Below are positions 31,378 to 38,475 of a stretch of 38,475 nt of DNA, one piece after another. The notes below the pieces were generated by a model, which ran no database searches, was not told the DNA's origin, and saw only the letters and a program-made list of their open reading frames with translations. Both the position numbers and the translations under genes were made by a program. Position 1 is the first letter of the stretch. Each line of letters begins with the position of its first letter. The DNA is from JBEBGV01 sp040081265 (GTDB lineage Bacteria; Acidobacteriota; Vicinamibacteria; Vicinamibacterales; UBA2999). The stretch covers positions 1 to 38,475 of the forward strand of contig JBEBGV010000043.1 of NCBI GenBank assembly GCA_040081265.1, given 5' to 3'.

Positions 31378-31797
31378 ATGCTCTCGAGGACGCGACCACC
31401 CATTGTCACAATCTTTGCCGTCGGCATCCTCGCTCTGGCGTGTTCGGGAACAGCCTTCGCTGGGCAGGTGTCGAAGTCGCCGTCGGGGTCTGGAACCTAC
31501 GTCAACTACTGCGGGTCCTGTCACGGCCCCCTGGGCAAGGGTAACGGTCCCATGGCTTCGGTCCTGACCGTGAAGCCGGCCGACCTGACGACCATCGCCA
31601 CACGCAATGGCGGCAAGTTTCCGTCGGACATGGTGTTCCGGATGATCGACGGTCGAGTCCCGGTCAGGGGACATGGCGGCCAGGGCATGCCAGTGTGGGG
31701 CGACCAGTTCCAGCGCATCGAAGGTGGAACCCCGGAAGCCAGCAGGGTGAGGGTCGAAGCGCTCGTCAGCTACCTCGCGTCGATTCAGCAGAAGTAG
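31378..31797 (+). CDS. secreted c-type cytochrome
   Basis: This 139-residue periplasmic protein has a signal peptide (about 1-29, ending GTAFAG). A single heme site CGSCH lies near residues 45-49 in YVNYCGSCHGPLGKGNGPMA, and the distal Met ligand is probably in GQGMPVWGDQF. It matches small mono-heme cytochromes of the cbb3/alternative complex type that shuttle electrons to oxidases or receive them from dehydrogenases. The start is fixed by GGAGG 6 bp upstream; the frame continues to 31321 without support. The 142 bp before it hold no other gene. It is convergent with the zinc-ribbon gene. Confidence 0.92.
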   Translation: MLSRTRPPIVTIFAVGILALACSGTAFAGQVSKSPSGSGTYVNYCGSCHGPLGKGNGPMASVLTVKPADLTTIATRNGGKFPSDMVFRMIDGRVPVRGHGGQGMPVWGDQFQRIEGGTPEASRVRVEALVSYLASIQQK

Positions 31798-31808
31798 GGC
31801 GCCCAGGG

Positions 31809-32891
31809 TCAGCTGTTGTCGAGCACCGCGATGGTGATGATGACGATGAGGGCGAGCAGAACGAGCAGCGTGATCTTGACCCAGCTCCACGGGTGCGCGC
31901 CCGACATGCGGCCGGTCACGCCGTTGACGATCACTTGATACGTCGTCCGCCCGTAGAGATAGGTGAGCAGCCAGACGGGCGCGAGGATGTGCTTGAACGT
32001 CTGGTTCGAGAACGTCGCGGCCACCTGCAGGTTACGGTGCGTGTCGCCGGGCACCTGACGGCCACACAGCTCGCGCAGCGTTGCTTCCATCTGCTCGCGC
32101 GATCGTGTCGCCGCGCCAACCAGGTCGATCTGATAGCGCTCCACTGTCCAGCCTGAGAGATACCCGGCGTCATACGGGACGAGCGCGTCGGTCGGGAACG
32201 GTTCCACCTTGCGCAGCCGCTCGCGATCCACGCCGAGCGAGGCCGACACCAGCTCGTCGTTGAAGACGTGGCTCAACTCGCCCGACGCTGGACTCCACCG
32301 CACCCGCCGCACGTTCTTGTTACCCTCACGCACGTAGTAATAGGTGCCCGACTCGGCCGTCCACCGCGCGTAGGCGTTGGCGTCAAAAGTCCAGAACGGC
32401 AGGTAGATGCCCTTCACCGTATCGGTAAGCGCCTTCCGCTTGAGGGCGTTCGGGGCCAGCCACTGCTTTGCGAACCAGCCACGAATCAGGTCGCGAGACT
32501 GCGATTCCGAGATCTTGAGTGGCAGGAGCGATTCGGGACGAAACGCGTCCTTGACCTGGTCGTACGGGACCAGCGCCGTGGACCCGCAGAAATTGCAGCG
32601 CTGACTGATGTGCTCGGGATCGAATACCGAGATCGCGTGGCAGCTCTGACACTGCACCGTCGTCTTGACCGCCTGCCAGCCGCGGGCAGTGTCTGGCACC
32701 GCGCGCAGAGCCGTGGCGAGATCGTGCTCGACGATCGCCGATCCGGACGACAGGGCCTGAAGCGTGGCGGGCGACTCGGTGCCGCAGTACGGACAGACCA
32801 GCGCCTGCTTACCAGGATTCCACTGCGACTCGCCCCCGCACGCGGGACAACTGAACTTCTCGCGTGCGAAGACGGCAGAGTCCTCGGACAC
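31809..32891 (-). CDS. zinc-ribbon membrane protein (YdjG-like)
   Basis: This 360-residue protein begins with two zinc ribbons: CPACGG with CPYCG (about 15-37), and CQSCH with CNFCG (about 80-103). A long soluble region with KGIYLPFWTFDANAYARW follows, and a single C-terminal transmembrane helix (about 336-357, VKITLLVLLALIVIITIAVL) ends the protein. This is the layout of Bacillus YdjG, which with YdjH and the SPFH protein YdjI recruits PspA to membranes under stress. The GTG start lies immediately after the SPFH gene stop, so translation is coupled. No PspA gene is in the window. Confidence 0.86.
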   Translation of the reverse strand: MSEDSAVFAREKFSCPACGGESQWNPGKQALVCPYCGTESPATLQALSSGSAIVEHDLATALRAVPDTARGWQAVKTTVQCQSCHAISVFDPEHISQRCNFCGSTALVPYDQVKDAFRPESLLPLKISESQSRDLIRGWFAKQWLAPNALKRKALTDTVKGIYLPFWTFDANAYARWTAESGTYYYVREGNKNVRRVRWSPASGELSHVFNDELVSASLGVDRERLRKVEPFPTDALVPYDAGYLSGWTVERYQIDLVGAATRSREQMEATLRELCGRQVPGDTHRNLQVAATFSNQTFKHILAPVWLLTYLYGRTTYQVIVNGVTGRMSGAHPWSWVKITLLVLLALIVIITIAVLDNS

Positions 32892-33950
32892 CTACTTCAG
32901 GAAGTCCGCCAGCGCAGCGCGAGTAATGCGCCACTGACTGCCGATCTTCTTGCCCTTCAGGTCTCCGGCTTCGAGGCTCGCCACGACGTCGGCCTCGGAC
33001 ACGCCCAGCGCTTTCGCCGCATCCGCAGGCCCCATCGTCTCGGGAATGCCTGCGGCAGCAGCCGGCGGCGCACCCGCAGCAGGCGTCGTCTGCGCACCGA
33101 GGCCACCGGCCTGGTTCATCATCTCCTTGGCGATGGCGAAGCCGACGGCCATCTCTGCGCCCATTCCCCCGGCGCCCGACCCGCCCTTCTCCATGCCCTG
33201 CGCCATCTGGAACTTCACGTAGTCGTTGAGGTTGCCCACTGCGGCCATGCTCGAGCGCTTGTCGATCGCCGCTTCGACCTCCGGCGGCACCGAGACGTTT
33301 TCGATCACGAAGCTCGACATCTCGATCCCGTACTTGCCGATCAGGATCGGGTTGATGAGCGGCAGCAGCGCCTCGCCGAGCTCGCTGTAGCGGGTGGCCA
33401 CATCGAGCACGGGCACCTTCGCTTCTGCCAGGGCTTCACTGAAGACGCTGACCAGCCGCGACCGCATCACGTCAGCAAACTCTTCCAGGCGGAAGTGCTG
33501 GTCGGTCCCGGCCACTTCCTTCAGGAACCTCGAGGGCTGGACGATCTTGAAGTCGTAGGTCCCGAAGGCGCGCACGCGGACGATGCCGAAGTCCTGGTCG
33601 CGGACCATCACCGGGTTGGCCGTACCCCACTTGTTGCCGGTAAATGGCCGCGTGGTGACGTAGTAGATGTCGGCCTTGAAAGGCGACTCGAAGCCGTACT
33701 TCCAGCCCTTCAGCCGCGACAGGACCGGAATGTTGTCGGTGGTGAGTGAGTGCTTGCCTGGCCCGAACAGGTCGCCGAACTCGCCCAGGTAGACGAACTG
33801 GACGTTCTGCGACTCGCGGACGATGAGCTGCGCGCCGCGCTTGATTTCCTTGTCCTCGTCCGGAAACCGGTAGGACAGCGTGTCGCGGGAGTCGTCGGTC
33901 CACTCGATGATTTCGAGGAACTGACTGCGGATGAAATCGGACAGGGCCAT
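32892..33950 (-). CDS. SPFH-domain protein with C-terminal excisionase-type domain (YdjI-like)
   Basis: This is a 352-residue protein. The SPFH/band-7 region (about 20-215) resembles the 'virion core protein' or YdjI group: LSDFIRSQFLEIIEW at the start, then GPGKHSLTTDNIPVL and a conserved KVPVLDVATRYSELGEALLP stretch. A Gly/Ala/Met-rich linker (about 235-300) follows. The last 50 residues (PADAAKALGVSEADVVASLE and GKKIGSQWRITRAALADFL) match the excisionase/MerR-like helix-turn-helix fold, a fusion I find unusual for SPFH proteins. The ATG at 33950 has AGAGG 7 bp upstream; GTG 33956 is an alternative. The zinc-ribbon gene follows without a gap. Confidence 0.85.
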   Translation of the reverse strand: MALSDFIRSQFLEIIEWTDDSRDTLSYRFPDEDKEIKRGAQLIVRESQNVQFVYLGEFGDLFGPGKHSLTTDNIPVLSRLKGWKYGFESPFKADIYYVTTRPFTGNKWGTANPVMVRDQDFGIVRVRAFGTYDFKIVQPSRFLKEVAGTDQHFRLEEFADVMRSRLVSVFSEALAEAKVPVLDVATRYSELGEALLPLINPILIGKYGIEMSSFVIENVSVPPEVEAAIDKRSSMAAVGNLNDYVKFQMAQGMEKGGSGAGGMGAEMAVGFAIAKEMMNQAGGLGAQTTPAAGAPPAAAAGIPETMGPADAAKALGVSEADVVASLEAGDLKGKKIGSQWRITRAALADFLK

Positions 33951-34064
33951 CGGCACACCTCTGCGCGAGCAAAATGACTCGCCGCGAGCATCCTATCGCA
34001 ATGCGCGCCCGTCAGGCAGAACCGCGAGACCGGCTCGGTGGAGCCGGCCTCGCGCCTTCCCGAC

Positions 34065-37000
34065 CTATGGCGTCATGTCGATGTACCTGAGATCGAGGGG
34101 GAGCGCATGGAAGCCGTCGAATGCCCCCTTCCCTCCCCCATTGGGTCCGATCAGTTGGTACGCGGTGATACGACGAGCCCCCGGGGCTCGAAGTTCAAAG
34201 CTCTCGAACTGGATCACGTCGAGACCCGTCGGCCGGTTTGGATCTCCCCCGGCCGCGATGTACTTCTTTGTCACGCCGTGGCAGATTTTCTCGACCTCGG
34301 CCCAATAGCTGTCCCATGCTGCGGGCGCCAGCTCTGCGTCGACACCCGACTGAGACAGCGCGGCCACCTGCAGGCGACGCGTCCTCGTCAGCAGGATCAA
34401 GTTGGCGGCGGCGGCCTTGCGCATGGGCGCGATGGCCATCAATGCCGACATCTGGCGCTGGTAGTCATCCTCCGCTGCCTGCGGATCGCTGAGCGCGATC
34501 TCGGTCAGCAGCGCCTGCGGGATGCGGATGTCGTTGCCCACGATGGCCACCGTTGGCCCGGGCACGACGTTGATCCCGGCAGGCAGCGCCTGGATCAGCT
34601 CGTCGAGCCGCTTGAGCGTCGCCTCCCTCGTCTCGTCCCTGAGGTGCGAGAGGAAGCTCGTTCCATCTTTGGCCTTCGGGTCGCCCACCGTCGCCTCCGC
34701 CAGGCACGACGCCAGCCCCTTGATCACGGCCTTCTCGAACGCCTCGGCTCCCCTGGCGTCAGAAAGCGGCTTCAGCTTCTTCCTCAGCTCCGGGTTGTCG
34801 AGTTGACGCACGTACAGCCCGAACGTCAGGCTGAGCGCTTCGCCGTACAGGTCGCGCCGCGCCTCGGGCAGGGCCTGGGCCGTGCGATTGACGATGGCCA
34901 TGGCCAGGCCCTTGAGCGGCGTCTTGTTCAGCAGATGGGTCGCCAGGTTTGTGGTCAGCGAGAACAGCTTCTTCGTTGCCGCCGTGCTCAACCAGTCGGC
35001 AAACTCGCCGGCGGCCTGACGCACCACGCGTTCGACACCAGACTTGAGTACGTTGTCGAGGTACTCGAGGTCGTTGGCCTGCCACCGCGTCGCAAAAATC
35101 AGCGCGTCCTTGTCCTCGTCGCTCAGTCCATTGCCGGTGTCGATGTAGTTCTCGGCTCGGGCATACTTCGGAGCCAGTTCGCGGCTCGCCTGGTCGATGC
35201 CCTCACCGATACCCTCCGCGAAGACCAGCGAATACTTCGTCGCCAGCTTCATCGCCCGGATCATCGGCACTTCGTCGGTGATTTCGTCGGCCGCCTCCAC
35301 GGCCGCTTCCGCCAGCGTCTCGACCAGCGCATCGACGATCGTCGCGTTCGGCGAGTCCTTCCATTTCGCCAGCGCGTCGCCGAGCGTGTCGATGGCACCC
35401 TTGGACCCCTCGAGCAGTGTCTGCGCGTCCGACGAGGTCTTGCCCTTGTCGTCGAGAAGCCCCGACATCCCAGTCTTGGATGCCGGCGCCGGCCTCTTGT
35501 AGCCGGCGTTGATCACGTCGACCGTTCCGTCCGGACTGACCGTCAGCTTCTCGACGGCGTCGGGATCGAACCGCTCGGCAAGTCCCATCAACGTATCGAC
35601 CGACGTCTTGGCGTTGTCGCTTGGCGCCAGCTCGTTCAGCACCCGCTCATTGAGCGTCTCGGCGACGCCCGGCTTGAGGTCGCTCGACTTCTGCGCGCCC
35701 TTGATGATGTCGAGCTTCTTCTGGACCGAACCCGCGTCGGCGTCCCTGGACGTATCGTCGCCAATCGACTTCTTCAACGCCGTCAGCCGCAGGCTCTTGG
35801 CATCTTCCGCGCTGATCTTGTTGTCGGCCTCGGCCTTGTCAATCGCCGACATCGTCTTGTCGAGCGACTTCTGCATCGAGGCCTGCTGAGCCAGCGTCGA
35901 CGCTTCCTTGCCGAAGGCAAACGCGGTGTCCATCGCCTTGCTGTAGGCAGCAGCGGCGTTGGCCTGCGTGCCGGCGAGGCCGGTGATGTCGGCAAAGCTC
36001 TGCTTGCCGAGCAGGTCGAGCGCCGCACGGATCCCAGTTGGATCTGGCGCTCCCGGTGCGGTTTGAATGGCCACGATCGGCGCCGGCAACGCCGACGGCG
36101 TCACGTTGACTGGTTCGGCGCGCCGCGTCCCGGTCGAGGCGCTCTCAATTGACGGCGGCTCGTCGATCGGCGAGTCCTCCCAGCGCCAGAAGCGCGAGTC
36201 GTCGATCTGCTCGCACGCGTTGCAGGAGCCCATCACGGCTTCGGCGAACACGCCACGCGTCGGCAGGCTGATGCGTGCCGGTGGTGGCGGCGACGTCAAC
36301 GCATAGTGTTCGAGCAGGTTGACCGGTCGTCCCTGCGTGTCAGGCTTGAACCGCGGGTCGAGATGGTTGCCGCGGGCCACCGGCAGGATCAGCGAGTTGC
36401 CGACGATGCCGATGACGCGGTTCTCGACGACCGAGGCGACGCTGCGGTCCTGTGAGCCCGGAGCCAGGTAGCCGTCGAGCAGCATGTACCTTCGGCTCGG
36501 GTCCATCGTCCACCAGATGGCGTGGTGGTAGTACTCGAGGTTGCTATTGAGGTGCTCGAGCAGCTCGGCACCAAGCCGCAGGTCCTCCCGGCGCGGGCTG
36601 CGCTGCTCCCACGAATCGATCGGCGTGTACAAGGTGGCACCGGTGCCGTCGGACAGCTTCTGAATCGTCACCTCCCACCCGTTGGTGACGGTGGTCTGCA
36701 CCTTCGGCATGTCGATGTCGTCGTTGACGCGCGAATCGTTGACCAGCCCGTGTTCGAAGGTGCGCGTGCGGTAGCGCAGGTTGGCCGAGTTGACGATGAC
36801 GCGGCATCCGGTCGGCAGGCCGGCCGGTGACTTGATGATCAACTGGCTGATGGTGCCGCGCTGGATGTTGCCCGGCAGCGTGGCCCGAAGTGCGACGAGC
36901 AGCGGCACACCAGGCTGATAGTTGGAGACCAGCGTGAAGTCCGCACCCTGCAGCCGCACTGTCGCCCCGCCGGCAAGCGCCCACAGCTCGAGCTGATCGA

Positions 37001-38475
37001 CGTAACCCGTCGCCACGCCCGGCATCACCTCGTAGTGGAACTTGTCATAGCGCTCCTGCGCCGAAGGCTGCTCGTACAGGCTGTCAGCGGTCGCTCGTGC
37101 ACCCGCCGTCACCGCCTTGGTCGCATCAATGGCGGCCGTCGTCGCGGCGTTGGCGATGAGCGACGCTCCGCCCGAAGCAATTGCCAGCAGCACGCCGAGC
37201 ACACCCGTCGTCGGGTTGACCGCGTTGTTGATGGCCGTCGCCGTGTCGGCCGCGGTGTCCTCCGGGCGTGGCTTGGGCCGCTCGGGAAATGGCGGCAGAG
37301 GGATGATGATGGTCAGTTCCATCTCGCCGGACAGGGACACGATGCCTTCGTCGGCGTAGCGCATGGGCGGCACGTCCACGTCGGACCAGGCGGTTTCGAC
37401 GCGGCGCAATGCGTCGAGCCCGGGTGACAGCTCACGACGCTGCAAGTAGGTGCCAATCGGCTGTCGCCAGCGCAGCGCCTTGGTTCGATCGAACTCGGCC
37501 ATCGGCAGCGGGACAAACAGGCACTCCTGCACGTCGGTCAGCTCGTGGGTCAGCTTCAGGTGCCGGAGCACCTCGAAGTACTGCACCGTGACGGCATGAC
37601 AGTGGTTGTGATTGGCCACCACCTCGGTGGTGGCGCGGACCGCTTCGCCCTGAGACACCGTCTGCACGACCGATGAGCGGAGCCCGCGAATCGCCGACGC
37701 GGACTGCATCGTGCGATCACGCAGCGTCTGCAGCGAGCTCGACGACAGGTTCCGTGCCGAGTCCTGCCAGGCTGCCGAGTCGCTGGCACCGTATCCGCCA
37801 GAGACGCCGAGCAGCGCGCCGAAGTTGAAACCCTGATACGAGCCGTTGCCGGCGGCACCTGTGCCGGCGCCGACGCCGACAGTGGTGTTACGCGACCCGC
37901 CCCGCGCCGACTCGGTCAGGGTTCCCGTGATCACCTCGCCGAGATCACGGTCGCGAGACAGCACCGCGCTGAGCGATTCGGTCGCGTCGGTCGTCTCTCC
38001 ACGTTCAGTGCGTTCACGTCGTTCCCAGTCAACGACCGAGATCAGCTTCTTCTGGCCAGGCGCAAGCGGCAGGCTGTAGAGCAAGTCGCCCAGCGAATAG
38101 CCGTCGGCGTACCACGCCTGCTTGAAGTGCAGCAGGTGTCCGTGCGCGATCGTCGTCGCTTCGTAGAAGGTGGGCGTCGCATCCCAGTCGACGGGGTTGT
38201 TGCCTGACATCTGCGCCCGCCCTGGCGGACGCGACACCGACGGACGCGGCGGCGGAATCGGGCCGACACGGCTGCCCGCCCAGGTCATCACGGATGCGTC
38301 AGCCAGCCGCTCGAGCGTGGCTTCCCCTCTCTCAGCCGTGACTTTGGAGACCGGAGGCGGCGGTGGTGGCTGCGTCGTTGGAGGCGGCGGTGGTGGAGGC
38401 GGCGGATACGAATAGCCTGGAGGTGGAGTGTTGGACGACCCCGACGTTCGGGGCGGCGGCGGCGGAGGCACATGA
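34065..38475 (-). CDS. very large protein of unknown function, N-terminus outside the window
   Basis: At least 1468 residues are encoded. The frame is still open at the window edge: the last possible start seen is a GTG at 38471, so the true start may lie further out. I do not recognise the family. Numbering from that GTG, visible regions are a proline-rich head (about 1-42), a conserved-looking domain (about 90-200) with NPVDWDATPTFYEATTIAHG and DLLYSLPLAPGQKKLISVVD, a Gly/Ser-rich segment (190-230), a hydrophobic Ala/Gly stretch (about 419-447) after NPTTGV, a beta-rich domain (about 470-720) with YYHHAIWWTMDPSRRYML, and a GSCNACEQ pair (about 747). A long charged, helical C-terminal half follows (about 800-1468). 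There is no clear signal peptide or enzyme motif. It lies 114 bp before the SPFH gene, in the same direction. Confidence 0.8.
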   Translation of the reverse strand, partial: HVPPPPPPRTSGSSNTPPPGYSYPPPPPPPPPTTQPPPPPPVSKVTAERGEATLERLADASVMTWAGSRVGPIPPPRPSVSRPPGRAQMSGNNPVDWDATPTFYEATTIAHGHLLHFKQAWYADGYSLGDLLYSLPLAPGQKKLISVVDWERRERTERGETTDATESLSAVLSRDRDLGEVITGTLTESARGGSRNTTVGVGAGTGAAGNGSYQGFNFGALLGVSGGYGASDSAAWQDSARNLSSSSLQTLRDRTMQSASAIRGLRSSVVQTVSQGEAVRATTEVVANHNHCHAVTVQYFEVLRHLKLTHELTDVQECLFVPLPMAEFDRTKALRWRQPIGTYLQRRELSPGLDALRRVETAWSDVDVPPMRYADEGIVSLSGEMELTIIIPLPPFPERPKPRPEDTAADTATAINNAVNPTTGVLGVLLAIASGGASLIANAATTAAIDATKAVTAGARATADSLYEQPSAQERYDKFHYEVMPGVATGYVDQLELWALAGGATVRLQGADFTLVSNYQPGVPLLVALRATLPGNIQRGTISQLIIKSPAGLPTGCRVIVNSANLRYRTRTFEHGLVNDSRVNDDIDMPKVQTTVTNGWEVTIQKLSDGTGATLYTPIDSWEQRSPRREDLRLGAELLEHLNSNLEYYHHAIWWTMDPSRRYMLLDGYLAPGSQDRSVASVVENRVIGIVGNSLILPVARGNHLDPRFKPDTQGRPVNLLEHYALTSPPPPARISLPTRGVFAEAVMGSCNACEQIDDSRFWRWEDSPIDEPPSIESASTGTRRAEPVNVTPSALPAPIVAIQTAPGAPDPTGIRAALDLLGKQSFADITGLAGTQANAAAAYSKAMDTAFAFGKEASTLAQQASMQKSLDKTMSAIDKAEADNKISAEDAKSLRLTALKKSIGDDTSRDADAGSVQKKLDIIKGAQKSSDLKPGVAETLNERVLNELAPSDNAKTSVDTLMGLAERFDPDAVEKLTVSPDGTVDVINAGYKRPAPASKTGMSGLLDDKGKTSSDAQTLLEGSKGAIDTLGDALAKWKDSPNATIVDALVETLAEAAVEAADEITDEVPMIRAMKLATKYSLVFAEGIGEGIDQASRELAPKYARAENYIDTGNGLSDEDKDALIFATRWQANDLEYLDNVLKSGVERVVRQAAGEFADWLSTAATKKLFSLTTNLATHLLNKTPLKGLAMAIVNRTAQALPEARRDLYGEALSLTFGLYVRQLDNPELRKKLKPLSDARGAEAFEKAVIKGLASCLAEATVGDPKAKDGTSFLSHLRDETREATLKRLDELIQALPAGINVVPGPTVAIVGNDIRIPQALLTEIALSDPQAAEDDYQRQMSALMAIAPMRKAAAANLILLTRTRRLQVAALSQSGVDAELAPAAWDSYWAEVEKICHGVTKKYIAAGGDPNRPTGLDVIQFESFELRAPGARRITAYQLIGPNGGGKGAFDGFHALPLDLRYIDMTP

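Noticed and set aside
32268..33749. Open frame of 493 codons opposite the zinc-ribbon and SPFH genes
   Set aside because: It spans two clear minus-strand genes with recognised domains and has shadow-like composition.
34038..36152. Open frame of 704 codons opposite the large unknown gene
   Set aside because: It is an antisense shadow rich in Arg, Leu, Gln and His with no domain; the minus-strand frame is longer and continuous with plausible protein composition.
38340..38475. GC-rich triplet repeats as a microsatellite or regulatory repeat
   Set aside because: They encode the proline tract of the large protein in frame, so coding explains them.
1..38475. CRISPR arrays, tRNA, rRNA, insertion sequences and attachment sites
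   Set aside because: No regularly spaced repeats, tRNA-like cloverleaf, rRNA sequence, transposase or integrase motif was seen on either strand.

Overview
The window is a GC-rich, densely coded chromosomal segment from a free-living, Gram-negative-type bacterium. The gene style suggests Acidobacteriota, perhaps Vicinamibacteria: a propeller/Y_Y_Y sensor kinase, many orphan two-component proteins, OpgC, DUF3617, and CotH-VTC-DUF4956. This placement is inferred from gene content, because no rRNA or ribosomal protein gene is present. I see no phage, insertion sequence, CRISPR array, tRNA or rRNA.

Layout. 1-148: a nested inverted-repeat element ahead of glycogen phosphorylase. 149-3092: glgP and a small secreted DUF3617 protein that may have a leaderless mRNA. 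3094-7870: an OpgC-like membrane acyltransferase, divergent from a propeller histidine kinase and its NarL-type regulator. 7896-10088: two GNAT acetyltransferases flanking a lipoprotein. 10111-12176: a secreted protein with eight calcium loops and, divergently, an outer-membrane barrel. 12229-18832 (all minus): a signalling island. In transcription order it holds a YqjD/ElaB-like, YqjE-like and DUF3618 membrane trio, a vestigial sigma54-activator AAA protein, a hybrid histidine kinase whose phospho-accepting His and N-box Asn are both replaced, an intact hybrid kinase, a small kinase and an intact NtrC-type activator. 19032-25188: CotH, VTC and DUF4956 genes overlap by 4 bp each and run into an OmpR-type regulator. 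Its likely RstB-like partner kinase lies beyond an opposite-strand DMT transporter. 25201-28835: DinB-like protein, M48 lipoprotein with LysM, a small secreted protein and a split YeeE/YedE transporter. 28816-31797: a long-form thymidine/AMP phosphorylase coupled to a PRPP synthetase, then a secreted cytochrome c. 31809-38475: a zinc-ribbon membrane protein and an SPFH protein (resembling the Bacillus YdjG/YdjI pair), preceded in the same direction by a very large protein of unknown function that runs off the window.

The strongest candidates for something undescribed are (1) the adjacent pseudokinase and pseudo-activator genes (15819-17569) beside an intact NtrB/NtrC-like set, (2) the unknown protein of at least 1468 residues next to an SPFH protein carrying an excisionase-like C-terminal domain, and (3) the protein with four calcium-loop pairs at an exact 23-residue spacing. 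All functional statements come from reading motifs by eye; no database search was run.
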